Source: Kribbella jejuensis
GTDB taxonomy: Bacteria > Actinomycetota > Actinomycetes > Propionibacteriales > Kribbellaceae
Length of the DNA: 64,000 nt
Reading direction: 5' to 3'
NCBI RefSeq assembly: GCF_006715085.1
Contig: NZ_VFMM01000002.1
Span: forward strand, 62,001 to 126,000
Shown: in pieces, positions 44,044 to 53,137 of the stretch
Numbering within the stretch: position 1 is the stretch's first letter
Layout: each line of letters opens with the position of its first letter
The notes under the pieces: model-generated
Seen by the model: only the letters and a program-made list of their open reading frames with translations
The model's database searches: none
Told to the model about the DNA's origin: nothing
Made by a program: the position numbers and the translations under genes

Positions 44044-45729
44044 ATGCGTCTACGTCTCCTCGGGCTCTCCCTGTGTGCCCTCGGCCTGCTCGGCCTGACC
44101 GCGGTCCCCGCGGGCGCGGCCGGTGCCAGTGCGACCGCCGACCCGGTGGTCACGAACTACGACAGTCAGGTCCGGGTGGAACGCGACGGCCTGCTCCGGG
44201 TCGCGGAGACCTGGAAGCTGAGCAACGTGAACGGGACCTTCACCCGGTTCATCGTCACCCGGGACCACCTGCCGGACGACATCGACCACGTGCAGGAGAT
44301 CGGCGACCTGCAGGTGAAGGCCGGCGGCCAGGACAAGAAGGCCGAGGTGAAGACCGACGGCGACGTCACGTCGATCGCCGTACCGGACGTCACCAGCAGT
44401 ACGACGCAGCTCGACTTCACCTACACCGTCAAGGGTGCGGTCTCGAAGACCCTGGACGGTACCGAGGTGCAGTTCGCGCCGCTGACCGGGATCAGCATCC
44501 CGATCCAGAACGTGAACACGGTCTTCAGCGTCCCGGACGTCTCGCACGTGGCCTGCTTCGCCGGACCGGTGAACAGCAACGTGCCGTGTTCGCTGGCGCA
44601 GATCGGTGAGACGGCCGGTCCGACGTTCGAGCAGACCCAGCTGCCGCCGGGCAACACGATCCGGATGATCGTCGGGTTCCCGAAGGACCAGATCGCGGCG
44701 AACTCGATCATCGAGTACCGGCACACCTTCAAGCGGGCGTTCTCCACCGACACGGCCCAGCTGATCACCGCGCTGCTGGTGCTGCTGCTCGGCGCGATCG
44801 CGCTCGCCGTCCTGTACCGGCTGCGCGGCCGCGACCAGATCGACCCGCGTCGCGTCGTCCCGGCGTCGCTGTTCAGCCTCGGCGCCGACGCGCGGATCGA
44901 CTTCACGCCGCCGTCGGACCTGCGTCCGGGTGAGGTCGGCACGCTGATCGACGAGCGGATCGATCCGGTCGACGTGACCGCGACGATCATCGACCTCGCG
45001 GTCCGCGGGCACATCACGATCACCGAGCTGGAGCACAACACCGAGTTCGCGCGCCCCGACTGGGAGCTGCGCCGGGTCACCAACGCGCCGGCGGAGGAGC
45101 TCCAGCGGTACGAGAACGTGCTGATCCGGGCGATCTTCGGCGACGCCGACTCGGTCCTGGTCTCCGAGCTCGGCAAGCAGGTCCGCGAGAACCTCGCCCA
45201 GGTCCAGGACGCGCTCTACGACGATGTCGTGAAGCGCGGCTGGTTCACCGAGCGTCCCGACCGGACCCGCTCGCTGTGGGCGACGATCGGCATCGGGACG
45301 ACAGTGGTCGGCGTGATCGCGACCGTCCTGCTGGCACTGTTCTCGACGTGGGGCCTGCTCGGGATCGCGATCACCCTGGTCGGTGTCGGCCTGCTCGTGG
45401 TCGGCCGCTACATGCCGGCCAAGGCCCCGGCCGCCGGTCGGGTCCTCGGGCAGGTCGCCGCGATCCGCGGTGAGCTGCTGGAGATGGACGTCAGCGAGCT
45501 GCCGACCGACCAGCACGCGGAGCTGTGCTCCCGTGCCCTTCCGTACGCCGTCGTGCTCGGCGGCTCGGAGCGCTGGATCGACGCACTGGTCGCGACCGAC
45601 ACCACGCCGGACGAGGCGGACGAAGGCTTCCCCTGGTACCACGGCCCGAGCGGCTGGCACCTGCAGTACCTGCCGGACTCGCTCCGCAATCTCACCACGA
45701 ACCTGACGGGCGCACTGTTCGCCCGCTGA
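44044..45729 (+). CDS. DUF2207 domain membrane protein 2
   Basis: A 561-aa paralog of the protein at 38134-39843. It has a signal peptide (ends A-G-A-A, about residue 28), an extracytoplasmic DUF2207 domain (about 35-235, Q-V-R-V-E-R-D-G-L-L-R-V-A-E-T-W), a membrane helix near 240-262, then a cytoplasmic part with R-P-G-E-V-G-T-L-I-D-E, a helix pair near 418-460 and the same C-terminal D-V-S-E-L-P-T-D-Q-H-A-E motif. The ATG at 44044 is chosen because a signal peptide starts there. It is divergent from metallopeptidase 3 with 130 bp between, repeating the layout of the first pair. Confidence 0.82.
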   Translation: MRLRLLGLSLCALGLLGLTAVPAGAAGASATADPVVTNYDSQVRVERDGLLRVAETWKLSNVNGTFTRFIVTRDHLPDDIDHVQEIGDLQVKAGGQDKKAEVKTDGDVTSIAVPDVTSSTTQLDFTYTVKGAVSKTLDGTEVQFAPLTGISIPIQNVNTVFSVPDVSHVACFAGPVNSNVPCSLAQIGETAGPTFEQTQLPPGNTIRMIVGFPKDQIAANSIIEYRHTFKRAFSTDTAQLITALLVLLLGAIALAVLYRLRGRDQIDPRRVVPASLFSLGADARIDFTPPSDLRPGEVGTLIDERIDPVDVTATIIDLAVRGHITITELEHNTEFARPDWELRRVTNAPAEELQRYENVLIRAIFGDADSVLVSELGKQVRENLAQVQDALYDDVVKRGWFTERPDRTRSLWATIGIGTTVVGVIATVLLALFSTWGLLGIAITLVGVGLLVVGRYMPAKAPAAGRVLGQVAAIRGELLEMDVSELPTDQHAELCSRALPYAVVLGGSERWIDALVATDTTPDEADEGFPWYHGPSGWHLQYLPDSLRNLTTNLTGALFAR

Positions 45730-45742
45730 GGCCAGACACACA

Positions 45743-45776
45743 AGAGCCCGCCACGCCGCCCGGTGTGGCGGGCTCT
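45743..45776. terminator. Bidirectional hairpin between DUF2207-2 and the C39-like peptidase
   Basis: AGAGCCCGCCAC pairs perfectly with GTGGCGGGCTCT over 12 bp around a 10-base loop. It lies between the convergent stops at 45729 and 45783. Confidence 0.8.
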
Positions 45777-45782
45777 GTCGTT

Positions 45783-47075
45783 CTACCAGTTGTGTTGCGG
45801 GCCCGAAGGCGCAGGAAGAGCCGTGCCCGCCGGGTGGATGACGTAGACCAGTCCGCCCGAGTGCGGCACCCAGGCGTTCTCGAAGGAGGCCCGGTCGTAC
45901 GTCGTCCGCACCTGGTCGTTGCTGGCGATCAGATGCGAGGCAGGGTCGTTGACGACCACATTGCCGTTCTGGTCGAACCCGACGATCACCATCAGGTGCC
46001 CGTTCGTCCCGTACCCGGCTCCGGGCAGGTCGCCCTTCTTGAACGACAGCGAAGCCACCAGTGGGATCCCGGCCTTGATGAACTGTTCCGCCTCGGTCAG
46101 CGACCGCAGCCGCGTCACGAAGGCGTCCACGCCACGAGACCCGGCGTACGCCGTGTTGAACGGCCAGTTGCCCGCGCCGTCGTACGCGTAGTCGAACACC
46201 GACCGCGCCGAGTGGTCGACCTGTGGATCGGTGTACGACGGATCGACCCAGGCGGTCTCGGCCGCGGTCGGCCCGGCGCCCCAGTAGTCGAGCACCATCG
46301 CGGTCGAGGTCGCGGAGCACCACGCCTCACCGCCGCCGTCCCACTGCGGGTACTGGCCGATGTGGGTCTCCTGCGAGTACGTCGGTACGTCGAGGACCAG
46401 GCCTTCCGCGCCACCGAGGGGGCTCGCGGCAACCTTCTTGTCCGACGGCAGCTGGGAGGCCATCGCCCCGACGGAGCGGACCGTCGGCGACTGCGTCGTA
46501 CCGGTCAGCCGGTACAGCGTCACCTTGAGCTGCCACTGGTCCAGCCACTTGCCGGTGGCGGCCTGAAAGGTGTCGACGGCAACGGATCCGTCGGCGTCGC
46601 CCTGGCTCGGTACCGAGGTCCGGTGGATGTCACCTGCGGCGGTGTCGTCGCCGCCGGACCAGCGGCCGAGCACGTACCACTTGGTGGCCGTGCCGAGGTT
46701 CGTGGTGCCGGCCAACGACACCTCGACCCAGGTGCCGGGCGGGGTACTGGCGTTCCAGGACGCGACCAGCTCCGTCAGGCCGAAGCCGGTGCTGACGTGC
46801 GGCGAGATCCAGCTGGTCTGGTCGTACGACTTCGCGGAGCCGTCGCCGAACGGATCGACGTACGACGTGGTGCCGGTGGAGGTGCCGAACGTGAGGGCGC
46901 CGTCGGCAACGGTCGTGCCGTGCTGTTCACCGGCCAGGAAGTCGGCGGACGACGTCCAGGTCCGGTAGGCGATCTGCCGCGACGACGCGACCTTCACGGC
47001 TTCGCTCGGCAGCGTGCCGGCGCTGAGCACGACCGCCCCGAGCATCAGGGCGGTGACAGTACGGGCGGAGGTCAT
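45783..47075 (-). CDS. Secreted C39-like cysteine peptidase
   Basis: A 430-aa exported protein. The signal peptide covers ~1-26. Residues ~30-210 are a beta-rich N-terminal region (T-S-T-G-F-G-L-T-E-L-V-A-S-W-N-A-S). The papain-like C39_2 domain fills ~225-420: Cys in E-A-W-C-S-A-T-S-T-A-M (near 251), His in G-H-L-M-V-I-V-G (near 366) and N-D-P-A-S (near 383). In most family members the Cys block begins C-G-P-A; this W-C-S-A-T variant is known in actinomycete members. It probably cuts peptides or peptidoglycan stems outside the cell. Adjacent genes are DUF2207-2 (convergent) and a GNAT upstream on the same strand. Confidence 0.85.
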   Translation of the reverse strand: MTSARTVTALMLGAVVLSAGTLPSEAVKVASSRQIAYRTWTSSADFLAGEQHGTTVADGALTFGTSTGTTSYVDPFGDGSAKSYDQTSWISPHVSTGFGLTELVASWNASTPPGTWVEVSLAGTTNLGTATKWYVLGRWSGGDDTAAGDIHRTSVPSQGDADGSVAVDTFQAATGKWLDQWQLKVTLYRLTGTTQSPTVRSVGAMASQLPSDKKVAASPLGGAEGLVLDVPTYSQETHIGQYPQWDGGGEAWCSATSTAMVLDYWGAGPTAAETAWVDPSYTDPQVDHSARSVFDYAYDGAGNWPFNTAYAGSRGVDAFVTRLRSLTEAEQFIKAGIPLVASLSFKKGDLPGAGYGTNGHLMVIVGFDQNGNVVVNDPASHLIASNDQVRTTYDRASFENAWVPHSGGLVYVIHPAGTALPAPSGPQHNW

Positions 47076-47135
47076 GCTTCGACGGTAGACCGCATGGCAG
47101 TCGCTGTCACTGCATCGGCGCGCCGCGGTAAAAAC

Positions 47136-47693
47136 TTACGAACGCTTGTTCCATTCATCGAAGAGCATCGCGAACACCAGTTCGTCGGTCCACTCGCCCT
47201 TCAGGTACTCGTTCTTCACGAAGTGCGCCTCCTGGCGCAGGCCGAGGCGGTTCAGCAGCTTCACCGATCCGTCGTTGCGCGCGTCCAGCCGGGCGATGAT
47301 CCGGTGCAGGCCGAGCTCTTCGAAGCCCAGGCGCAGCAGTTCGACCGCGGCCTCAGCGGCGTACCCGTGGCCGTGTGACTCGGGATGGAAGACGTACCCG
47401 ATCTCACCGGTGCGGTGCTCGGTGCTGTTCAGGAACAGCGTCACCTCACCCAGGTGCCGGCCGGTGTCCCGCAGGATGACGGCGACGGTGAGCGCTTGAC
47501 CGTCGCTGTCCATGGGGACATCGGCCAGCCTGCCGGTGAGGGCCTCCTGGACCTGCTCGGGCGTCCGTACGTCGTACAGCAGGAAGCGTGTGACGTCCGG
47601 GTTCGACTGCAGCTTGAGCAGGTCGTCGTAGTCGTTCTCGACGTAGCGTCGAAGGATCAGGCGGTCGGTCTCGATCGGCAGCGAGTAGGTCAC
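47136..47693 (-). CDS. GNAT acetyltransferase (RimJ/RimL-like)
   Basis: A 185-aa N-acetyltransferase. It opens with the typical E-T-D-R-L-I-L-R-R-Y and has the acetyl-CoA loop motif H-G-H-G-Y-A-A-E-A (R/Q-x-x-G-x-A variant) near 108-116, then L-H-R-I-I-A-R-L-D-A-R-N-D-G-S and L-L-N-R-L-G-L-R-Q-E. This is the RimJ/RimL/ribosomal-protein-serine acetyltransferase type, although many relatives modify small molecules or antibiotics. It starts with the GTG at 47693. It lies between the peptidase gene and the lysozyme gene on the same strand, 60 bp and 31 bp away. Confidence 0.88.
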   Translation of the reverse strand: MTYSLPIETDRLILRRYVENDYDDLLKLQSNPDVTRFLLYDVRTPEQVQEALTGRLADVPMDSDGQALTVAVILRDTGRHLGEVTLFLNSTEHRTGEIGYVFHPESHGHGYAAEAAVELLRLGFEELGLHRIIARLDARNDGSVKLLNRLGLRQEAHFVKNEYLKGEWTDELVFAMLFDEWNKRS

Positions 47694-47724
47694 CGATCGA
47701 GACTATGCGACCGTCGCAACCCGT

Positions 47725-48572
47725 TTAGCCGTTGGCGAGTGCCTGCAGGCGGCTGTAGTCGCCGTTGAAGTGGCTCTGGTCGATCGGCGACGACGTCCAC
47801 TGCCAGAACGTGTAGAACGGCCAGCCGCCCGGCAGCGTGCCCACCGAGGACGAGTAGCGCGCGACCCACAGCGGGTTGGTCGAGTTGAACGCGGTGGTGT
47901 TGCCCGTGCAGGTGCTCCACCAGTCCAGGTTCGTGTAGATCACCGCGTCCCGTCCGGTGCGGGACTTATAGGTGTTGAGGAAGTCCCGGATCCAGCTGAC
48001 CATCGAGGACTGGCTCAGGCCGTAGCAGGTCGCGCCGTACGGGTTGTACTCGATGTCGAGCGCTCCCGGCAGCGTCTTGCCGTCCCGGGACCAGCCGCCA
48101 CCACTGCTCGCGAAGTAGCCGGCCTGGGTGGCGCCACTGGAGGTGTTCGGCGTGGCGAAGTGGTAGGCGCCGCGGATCATGCCGACGTTGTAGGACCCGT
48201 TGTACTGCTGAGCGAAGTACGGGTTCTTGTACGACGTGCCTTCGGTCGCCTTCACGTACGCGAACCGCTTGCCTTGACCCCACCAGTAGGCCCAGTCGAC
48301 GTTGCCCTGGTAGCTGGCGACGTCGATGCCTTCGACAACAGCTGTGGTGCTCATCGGCGACGCCGTGCCGTTGGCGCCGGCTCCGGTGGTGGTCTTGTTC
48401 TGCGTCCAGCCCATGTAGGCCTCGCCGGCCTTGGTGATGCCGTGCTGGCGAGCCTGCGGAGTGGGCTGGGGAGCGGTGCTGGCGTGCTGGCGGTGCTGGC
48501 TTGGGCGGAGCCGACCGAGGCCAAGAGCAGGCCGAGGGTCACGGCGACACCCGTGAAAAGGGCGGATTTCAC
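47725..48572 (-). pseudogene. GH25 lysozyme gene with frameshift after the signal peptide
   Basis: The catalytic part (about 230 aa, 48414-47725) is a glycoside hydrolase 25 domain: G-I-D-V-A-S-Y-Q-G near its start, A-Y-H-F-A-T, and the D-x-E pair in L-D-I-E-Y-N-P. The signal peptide (V-K-S-A-L-F-T-G-V-A-V, GTG at 48572, with GGAGGA upstream) is in a different frame. Both frames read well toward each other. They switch at a GGTGCTGGC repeat whose middle copy (48484-48491) has only 8 of 9 bases. Restoring one base gives a continuous ~282-aa secreted muramidase with Q-H-G-I-T-K-A-G-E-A-Y before the catalytic part. It is either a sequencing error, a pseudogene or a slippage switch. Confidence 0.75.
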
Positions 48573-48673
48573 GGTTTCCTCCAGAGCGAGATGAGGGGCG
48601 GACAAAGCGCTCGGCAGGGTCTTACCCGGGTTGGGAGGAAATCAACCCTTTACCCCCGGAGTTTGGTGATCAT

Positions 48674-49837
48674 TTACCGAACGTACGTCGGTGAGGCCGT
48701 GAACGTGTTGCACGCGCGTGGGCTCCGGGTGCTGAATCCGGCGTTCGCCCAGCGCGGGATGATCGCCCGGCTGCCGTGGTCGCGCTGGGCGCCGTACTCG
48801 TCGCCCTGGTGCGAGTGCAGGTAGTCGAGACCTCTCTTCAACGCCCCGGAGATTCCGTAGCTGCTCCTGTTCGCGCCCATGAACACGTTGCCGAAGCAGG
48901 TCGCCTGGATCTCCAGCCGGCGGCTCATCTCCAGCGACTTGTCCCCGGAGTACTCGTAGCGCAGGTTGTCGTCGGCCTGCAGGATGCCGACCATGTTCTG
49001 CACGTGGTGGCCGAACTCGTGCGCGACCGTGTCGGTCATCTCGGCCCGTACCCAGCCCATCGCCTCGCTGTTGTTGTGCAGCTGCTGGTATAGCTTCACG
49101 TCACCGCCCGCGTCCAGGTAGATGGTCCGGTTCGAGCTGCAGTAGAAGGAACTCGGTGCGTTGCCGCTGCAGGGACTCGTCGCACTGCCCGCGAACGCCA
49201 CCAGCCTGGGCGGTACGAACCGGCCGCCCGACATCGTGACCTGCTTCGGCCAGGCGCGGACCAGGCAGGAGATCAGGTTCGCGTAGTACTTGCGGGCGTT
49301 GGTGACCGTGTTGGGGCGGGCGCCGGACTCGCGGCAGCCGACCGAGGCCATCACACCGGATCTGTAGATCTTGTTCTTGGCAACCATGTCGAGGTCCGAC
49401 GGCTGGGCCGGGGTGGTCCGGGTCGCGGTCGGCTGGGTCGTCGTGGTGGTCTTCGCCGGCCGGGTGGTCGCCGGGGCCGAGGTCGTCGCGGGCCCTGTGG
49501 GCTGTTCGGTGGCCTGTTCTGTGGGCTGTTCGGTCGCGGTGGGCTGTGGCTGGGTGTAGGTGTCGTCGCTGTTGTGCTTCAGGACCGCACTCACCAGGAA
49601 CAGGCCGACAGCACCGAAGACCAGCACGATCGGGACCACGATGAAGACAGCCTTGCTCTTCTTCTTAGGCGGAGGCGGATAGCCGTTGCCGCCGAACCCG
49701 AACCCGAAGCCGGGCCCTGGCCCGTAGTAGGGCTGCTGGGGCGGGTACTGCGCCGGGTACTGCGGTGGGTACTGGGCCGGGTACTGCGGCGGCGGGTACT
49801 GGCCTGGCGGCGGTCCGTACGGCCCTTGGTTCGACAA
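48674..49837 (-). CDS. Membrane-anchored neutral zinc metallopeptidase 4
   Basis: A 387-aa member of the family. The N-terminal cytoplasmic tail is Pro/Gln/Tyr rich with Y-P-A-Q-Y-P-P-Q units, then a Gly/Phe stretch and K-K-K-S-K before one transmembrane helix (about 62-86). A Thr/Gln-rich stalk (about 90-140) leads to the catalytic domain, with H-E-F-G-H-H-V-Q from about 273 and E-I-Q-A-T-C-F-G-N-V. The best start is a TTG at 49837, because AGGAGG lies nine bases upstream and no ATG or GTG is suitably placed. It is divergent from cysS with 74 bp between. Confidence 0.82.
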   Translation of the reverse strand: MSNQGPYGPPPGQYPPPQYPAQYPPQYPAQYPPQQPYYGPGPGFGFGFGGNGYPPPPKKKSKAVFIVVPIVLVFGAVGLFLVSAVLKHNSDDTYTQPQPTATEQPTEQATEQPTGPATTSAPATTRPAKTTTTTQPTATRTTPAQPSDLDMVAKNKIYRSGVMASVGCRESGARPNTVTNARKYYANLISCLVRAWPKQVTMSGGRFVPPRLVAFAGSATSPCSGNAPSSFYCSSNRTIYLDAGGDVKLYQQLHNNSEAMGWVRAEMTDTVAHEFGHHVQNMVGILQADDNLRYEYSGDKSLEMSRRLEIQATCFGNVFMGANRSSYGISGALKRGLDYLHSHQGDEYGAQRDHGSRAIIPRWANAGFSTRSPRACNTFTASPTYVR

Positions 49838-49911
49838 CTGACCTGTCCTCCTGATGGGGTGCTGTGGATATCTTGTCAAGGACCAGTGCCACTTCCCGTT
49901 ACCCTTGACCG

Positions 49912-51336
49912 GTGACACTTCGCTTGTACGACACCGCAACGGCAGCAGTGAGGGATTTCGAACCGGTCCATCCGGGCAAGGTCGGGATCTACCACTGTGG
50001 GCTGACGGTGCAGGGTGCCCCGCATGTCGGGCATATCTACAAGGAAGTGGTGTTCGACGTCCTGCGCCGCTGGCTGGAGCGCTCCGGGTTCGAGGTCACC
50101 GTGATCGCGAACGTGACCGACATCGAGGACAAGATCCTCGCCAAGTCGGCCGACCGCGGCATCCCGTGGTGGGCGCACGCGTACGAGTTCGAGCGCGAGC
50201 TGCACTGGGCGTACGACGTGCTCGGCTGCCGCCCGCCGACGTACGAGCCGCGCGCCACCGGGCACATCCCGGAGATGCTCGAGCTGATCGAGCAGCTGAT
50301 CGCGGACGGGCACGCGTACGTCGCCCCGGACGGATCCGGTGACGTCTACTTCGACGTGCGGTCCTGGCCGTCGTACGGCGCCTTGTCACACCAGAACATC
50401 GCCGACATGGAGGCCGCCGAGGACGCGGATCCGCGCGGCAAGCGGGACCCGCGCGACTTCGCGCTCTGGAAGGGCTGGACCGAGGCTACGCCACGGACCG
50501 CTTCCTGGCCGGCGCCGTGGGGCCGCGGCCGACCGGGGTGGCACATCGAGTGCTCCGCGATGGCCGGGAAATACCTGGGCGAGGAGTTCGACATCCACGG
50601 CGGCGGGCTGGACCTGCGCTTCCCGCACCACGAGAACGAGCTGGCCCAGTCGACCGCGGTCGGGCAGAAGTTCGCCCGGTTCTGGATGCACAACGCGCTC
50701 GTCACCACGGCCGGCGAGAAGATGTCGAAGTCGATGGGCAACAGCGCCGTCGTGCGGAACGTGGTCGAGCGGGTCCGCCCGATCGAGCTGCGCTACTACC
50801 TCGTCCAGTCGCACTACCGGTCGGTGGTGGAGTTCTCGTTCGAGGCGCTCGACGAGGCGGCGAAGAGCTTCCAGCGGCTGGAAGGGTTCGTCGACCGGGC
50901 GAGCGAGGTCACCGGCGGGGTCGAGCCCGCGGCCGAGCTGCCGTCGGACTTCGTCGCCGCGATGGACGACGACCTCGGTACTCCGGCCGCTGTCGCGGTC
51001 CTGCACAACACCGTCCGCGACGGGAACAAGCTGGTCGCGGACGGTGATTCCGAGGCGCTGCGGGAGGCGCTCGCTTCGGTTCGTGGGATGCTCGGCGTGC
51101 TCGGGCTGGACCCGCTGGCCGAGCCGTGGGTCTCGCGTGCCGGTGGCAGCGACGAGCTGACCGAGGTCGTCGACGGGCTGGTGAAGGCCCTGCTCGACCA
51201 GCGCCAGGCCGCCCGGGAGCGCAAGGACTTCGCCGCCGCGGACGCCGTCCGCGACCAGCTGAAGGCCCTCGGCGTCGTCATCGAGGACACCCCTCAGGGA
51301 CCCCGGTGGTCCCTCATTTCTACAGAAGGAAACTGA
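49912..51336 (+). CDS. cysS: Cysteine--tRNA ligase
   Basis: A 474-aa class I synthetase charging tRNA-Cys. The zinc-ligand Cys in Y-H-C-G-L-T is at 29, the HIGH-like motif G-A-P-H-V-G-H at about 35-41, H-I-E-C-S-A-M near 213-219 and H-H-E-N-E-L near 243 complete the zinc site, and K-M-S-K-S is at 270-274. The C-terminal helical DALR-type domain follows. It starts with the GTG at 49912. The rlmB GTG comes 1 base after its stop. In this window it is separated from ispF by 22.7 kb. Confidence 0.97.
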   Translation: MTLRLYDTATAAVRDFEPVHPGKVGIYHCGLTVQGAPHVGHIYKEVVFDVLRRWLERSGFEVTVIANVTDIEDKILAKSADRGIPWWAHAYEFERELHWAYDVLGCRPPTYEPRATGHIPEMLELIEQLIADGHAYVAPDGSGDVYFDVRSWPSYGALSHQNIADMEAAEDADPRGKRDPRDFALWKGWTEATPRTASWPAPWGRGRPGWHIECSAMAGKYLGEEFDIHGGGLDLRFPHHENELAQSTAVGQKFARFWMHNALVTTAGEKMSKSMGNSAVVRNVVERVRPIELRYYLVQSHYRSVVEFSFEALDEAAKSFQRLEGFVDRASEVTGGVEPAAELPSDFVAAMDDDLGTPAAVAVLHNTVRDGNKLVADGDSEALREALASVRGMLGVLGLDPLAEPWVSRAGGSDELTEVVDGLVKALLDQRQAARERKDFAAADAVRDQLKALGVVIEDTPQGPRWSLISTEGN

Positions 51337-51337
51337 C

Positions 51338-52300
51338 GTGCCAGGCAGTAGCCAGCGCAAGGGAGCCGTCCGGAAGAAGCCGCGGGGCAACCCGACGGCC
51401 GGTTCCGGCGGCCGGGTCCGCCGCGGACTCGAGGGCAAGGGCCCGACGCCGAAGGCGGTCGACCGGGTCAAGCACCCCGCGCACAAGCGGGCGAAGGCGG
51501 CCGAGCGCGCCAAGGAACGCGAACAGCGCGGGCGTCGGCCGGCCCGCAAGGACGCCGACTCGACGGTCGAGTGGGTGTACGGGCGGAACCCGGTCGTCGA
51601 GGCGCTCCGGGCCGGCGTACCGGCGTCGGCGCTGCACGTCGCCGAGGGCACCGAGCGGGACGCCCGGCTGCGCGAGGCGCTGCTGGTCGCGGTCGAGACC
51701 GGTGTCTCGGTCCTCGAGGTGCCGCGCACCGAGCTCGACCGGGTCACCGCGGGCGGCGCGCACCAAGGTGTCGCGCTGCAGATCCCGCCGTACGAATACG
51801 CCCACCCCGACGACCTGCTCCAGCGGGCGTACGACGCCGGCGAGGTGCCGTTGATCGTGGCGCTCGACGGGGTGACCGACCCGCGCAACCTGGGCGCGAT
51901 CACCCGCTCGGCGGCCGCGTTCGGCGCGCACGGCGTCGTCGTACCGGAACGCCGTACGGCGTCGATGTCGGCGTCCGCGTGGAAGACCTCGGCCGGTGCC
52001 GCGGCCCGGATCCCGGTCGCCCGCGCGACCAACCTGAACCGGGCCCTGAAGTCCTACAAGGACGCCGGCCTGCTGGTGATCGGCCTGGACATGAACGGCG
52101 CCGTCGACCTCCCCGACTTCGAGGCGGCCACCGAGCCGATCGTCCTGGTCATCGGCTCCGAAGGCAAAGGCCTGGCCCGCCTGGTCCGCGAGAACTGCGA
52201 CCTGATCGTCTCCATCCCCATGACCAGCGCCACCGAGTCCCTGAACGCCGGCATAGCCGCCGGCGTAACCCTCTACGAAATCTCCCGCCGCCGCGGCTGA
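51338..52300 (+). CDS. rlmB: 23S rRNA (guanosine-2'-O-)-methyltransferase RlmB, TrmH family
   Basis: A 320-aa SpoU/TrmH-fold enzyme. A basic, Lys/Arg-rich N-terminal extension (~1-75) precedes the ribosomal-binding substrate domain (~78-150, [11 protein letters not shown]) and the knotted SPOUT domain (~160-320). Motif 1 is [12 protein letters not shown], motif 2 [12 protein letters not shown] and motif 3 [12 protein letters not shown]. It 2'-O-methylates a guanosine in the peptidyl-transferase region of 23S rRNA. It starts with the GTG at 51338 and is co-transcribed with cysS. Confidence 0.95.
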   Translation: MPGSSQRKGAVRKKPRGNPTAGSGGRVRRGLEGKGPTPKAVDRVKHPAHKRAKAAERAKEREQRGRRPARKDADSTVEWVYGRNPVVEALRAGVPASALHVAEGTERDARLREALLVAVETGVSVLEVPRTELDRVTAGGAHQGVALQIPPYEYAHPDDLLQRAYDAGEVPLIVALDGVTDPRNLGAITRSAAAFGAHGVVVPERRTASMSASAWKTSAGAAARIPVARATNLNRALKSYKDAGLLVIGLDMNGAVDLPDFEAATEPIVLVIGSEGKGLARLVRENCDLIVSIPMTSATESLNAGIAAGVTLYEISRRRG

Positions 52301-52347
52301 GCGCTTCCGGACGTAGATCGTCCGGAACATGCTCTAACGTCTCGGCT

Positions 52348-53106
52348 ATGGAGAACTTCGAGCAGGCAGATCTGTCCGGGGCGCGCTTCCGTCAGGCGCG
52401 CCTCAACGAAGCACGATTCCACGAGGTGTATCTCAACGACGCACGCTTCCGGCTTGTCGACCTGTCCGGAGCCGTCCTCCGCCAGGTCCGCCTCACCGGC
52501 GTCTCGATCGACGGTGCCGACCTGCGCGGCTTGACCATCGACGGCGTCGCGATCGGCCCGCTCGTCGAGGCCGAACTGGTTCGCCGCCAACCGGCCAGGG
52601 CCCTTCGTCGCTCGACCGACCCCGCCGACCTGGGCAAGGCGTGGACGCTGATCCAGGAGGCGTGGCAGCAGACCTACGACCACGTGGCCACCCTTCCCGA
52701 AGGCACCACCGACATCTCGGTCGACGAGGAATGGAGCTTCACCCAGACGCTCCGCCACCTGGTCTTCGCCACCGACGCCTGGCTGGGCGCCGCCAAGCAG
52801 TCCACCGACTACCACCCCGCGGGCCTTGCCTTCACCGAGTTCGACGACCCCGCGTCGCTGGGCCTCGACCTCACCGCCACGCCGCCGTACGACGAAGTCC
52901 TGAAGCTCCGCGCGGATCGCGCCGCTGCGGTCCAGGCCTTCCTCCGCGACGCGACCCCAGCTCTCCTCGCCGAACCCCGCCAAGGCCCACCCTGGGCCGA
53001 CGAACCCCTGACCACCCTCGCCTGCCTCCAGGTCATCCTCGACGAAGAACTCGAACACCACCACTACGCCACCCGAGACCTCACAGCAATCCACGCCCGA
53101 TCTTGA
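52348..53106 (+). CDS. Pentapeptide-repeat plus DinB domain protein
   Basis: A 252-aa fusion. Residues ~1-75 are pentapeptide repeats of the A(D/N)LSGARF type (E-Q-A-D-L-S-G-A-R-F-R-Q-A-R-L-N-E-A-R-F). Residues ~90-250 are a DinB-like four-helix domain with the metal-binding His pattern: H in L-R-H-L-V-F-A-T-D and H-H-H-Y in the last helix (E-L-E-H-H-H-Y-A-T-R-D). DinB-like proteins act as thiol-dependent S-transferases with mycothiol or bacillithiol, which fits a mycothiol-producing host. The target is unknown. The ATG at 52348 is the natural start; the frame upstream mirrors rlmB. Confidence 0.85.
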   Translation: MENFEQADLSGARFRQARLNEARFHEVYLNDARFRLVDLSGAVLRQVRLTGVSIDGADLRGLTIDGVAIGPLVEAELVRRQPARALRRSTDPADLGKAWTLIQEAWQQTYDHVATLPEGTTDISVDEEWSFTQTLRHLVFATDAWLGAAKQSTDYHPAGLAFTEFDDPASLGLDLTATPPYDEVLKLRADRAAAVQAFLRDATPALLAEPRQGPPWADEPLTTLACLQVILDEELEHHHYATRDLTAIHARS

Positions 53107-53129
53107 TGTAGCTACAAGATGTAGTTACA
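53107..53129. promoter_or_regulatory. Two-box operator of the toxin-antitoxin pair
   Basis: TGTAGCTACA (53107-53116) is a perfect palindrome and TGTAGTTACA (53120-53129) is a near copy 13 bp further on. They lie 8-30 bases before the antitoxin ATG. Antitoxins of this type usually bind such repeats together with the toxin. Confidence 0.7.
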
Positions 53130-53137
53130 TTGGAGCT

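Noticed and set aside
44050..46323. 757-aa open frame antisense to DUF2207-2 and the C39-like peptidase region
   Set aside because: Same kind of shadow; no recognisable domain and it spans two real genes.
48351..48605. Separate 84-aa secreted protein upstream of the lysozyme
   Set aside because: Its N-terminus is the signal peptide of the lysozyme; after the repeat the frame becomes Arg/Pro-rich shadow text, so a frameshift explains it better.
27180..49911. Integrated prophage or integrative element between ispF and cysS
   Set aside because: No integrase, phage structural genes, transfer genes or flanking attachment repeats are seen.
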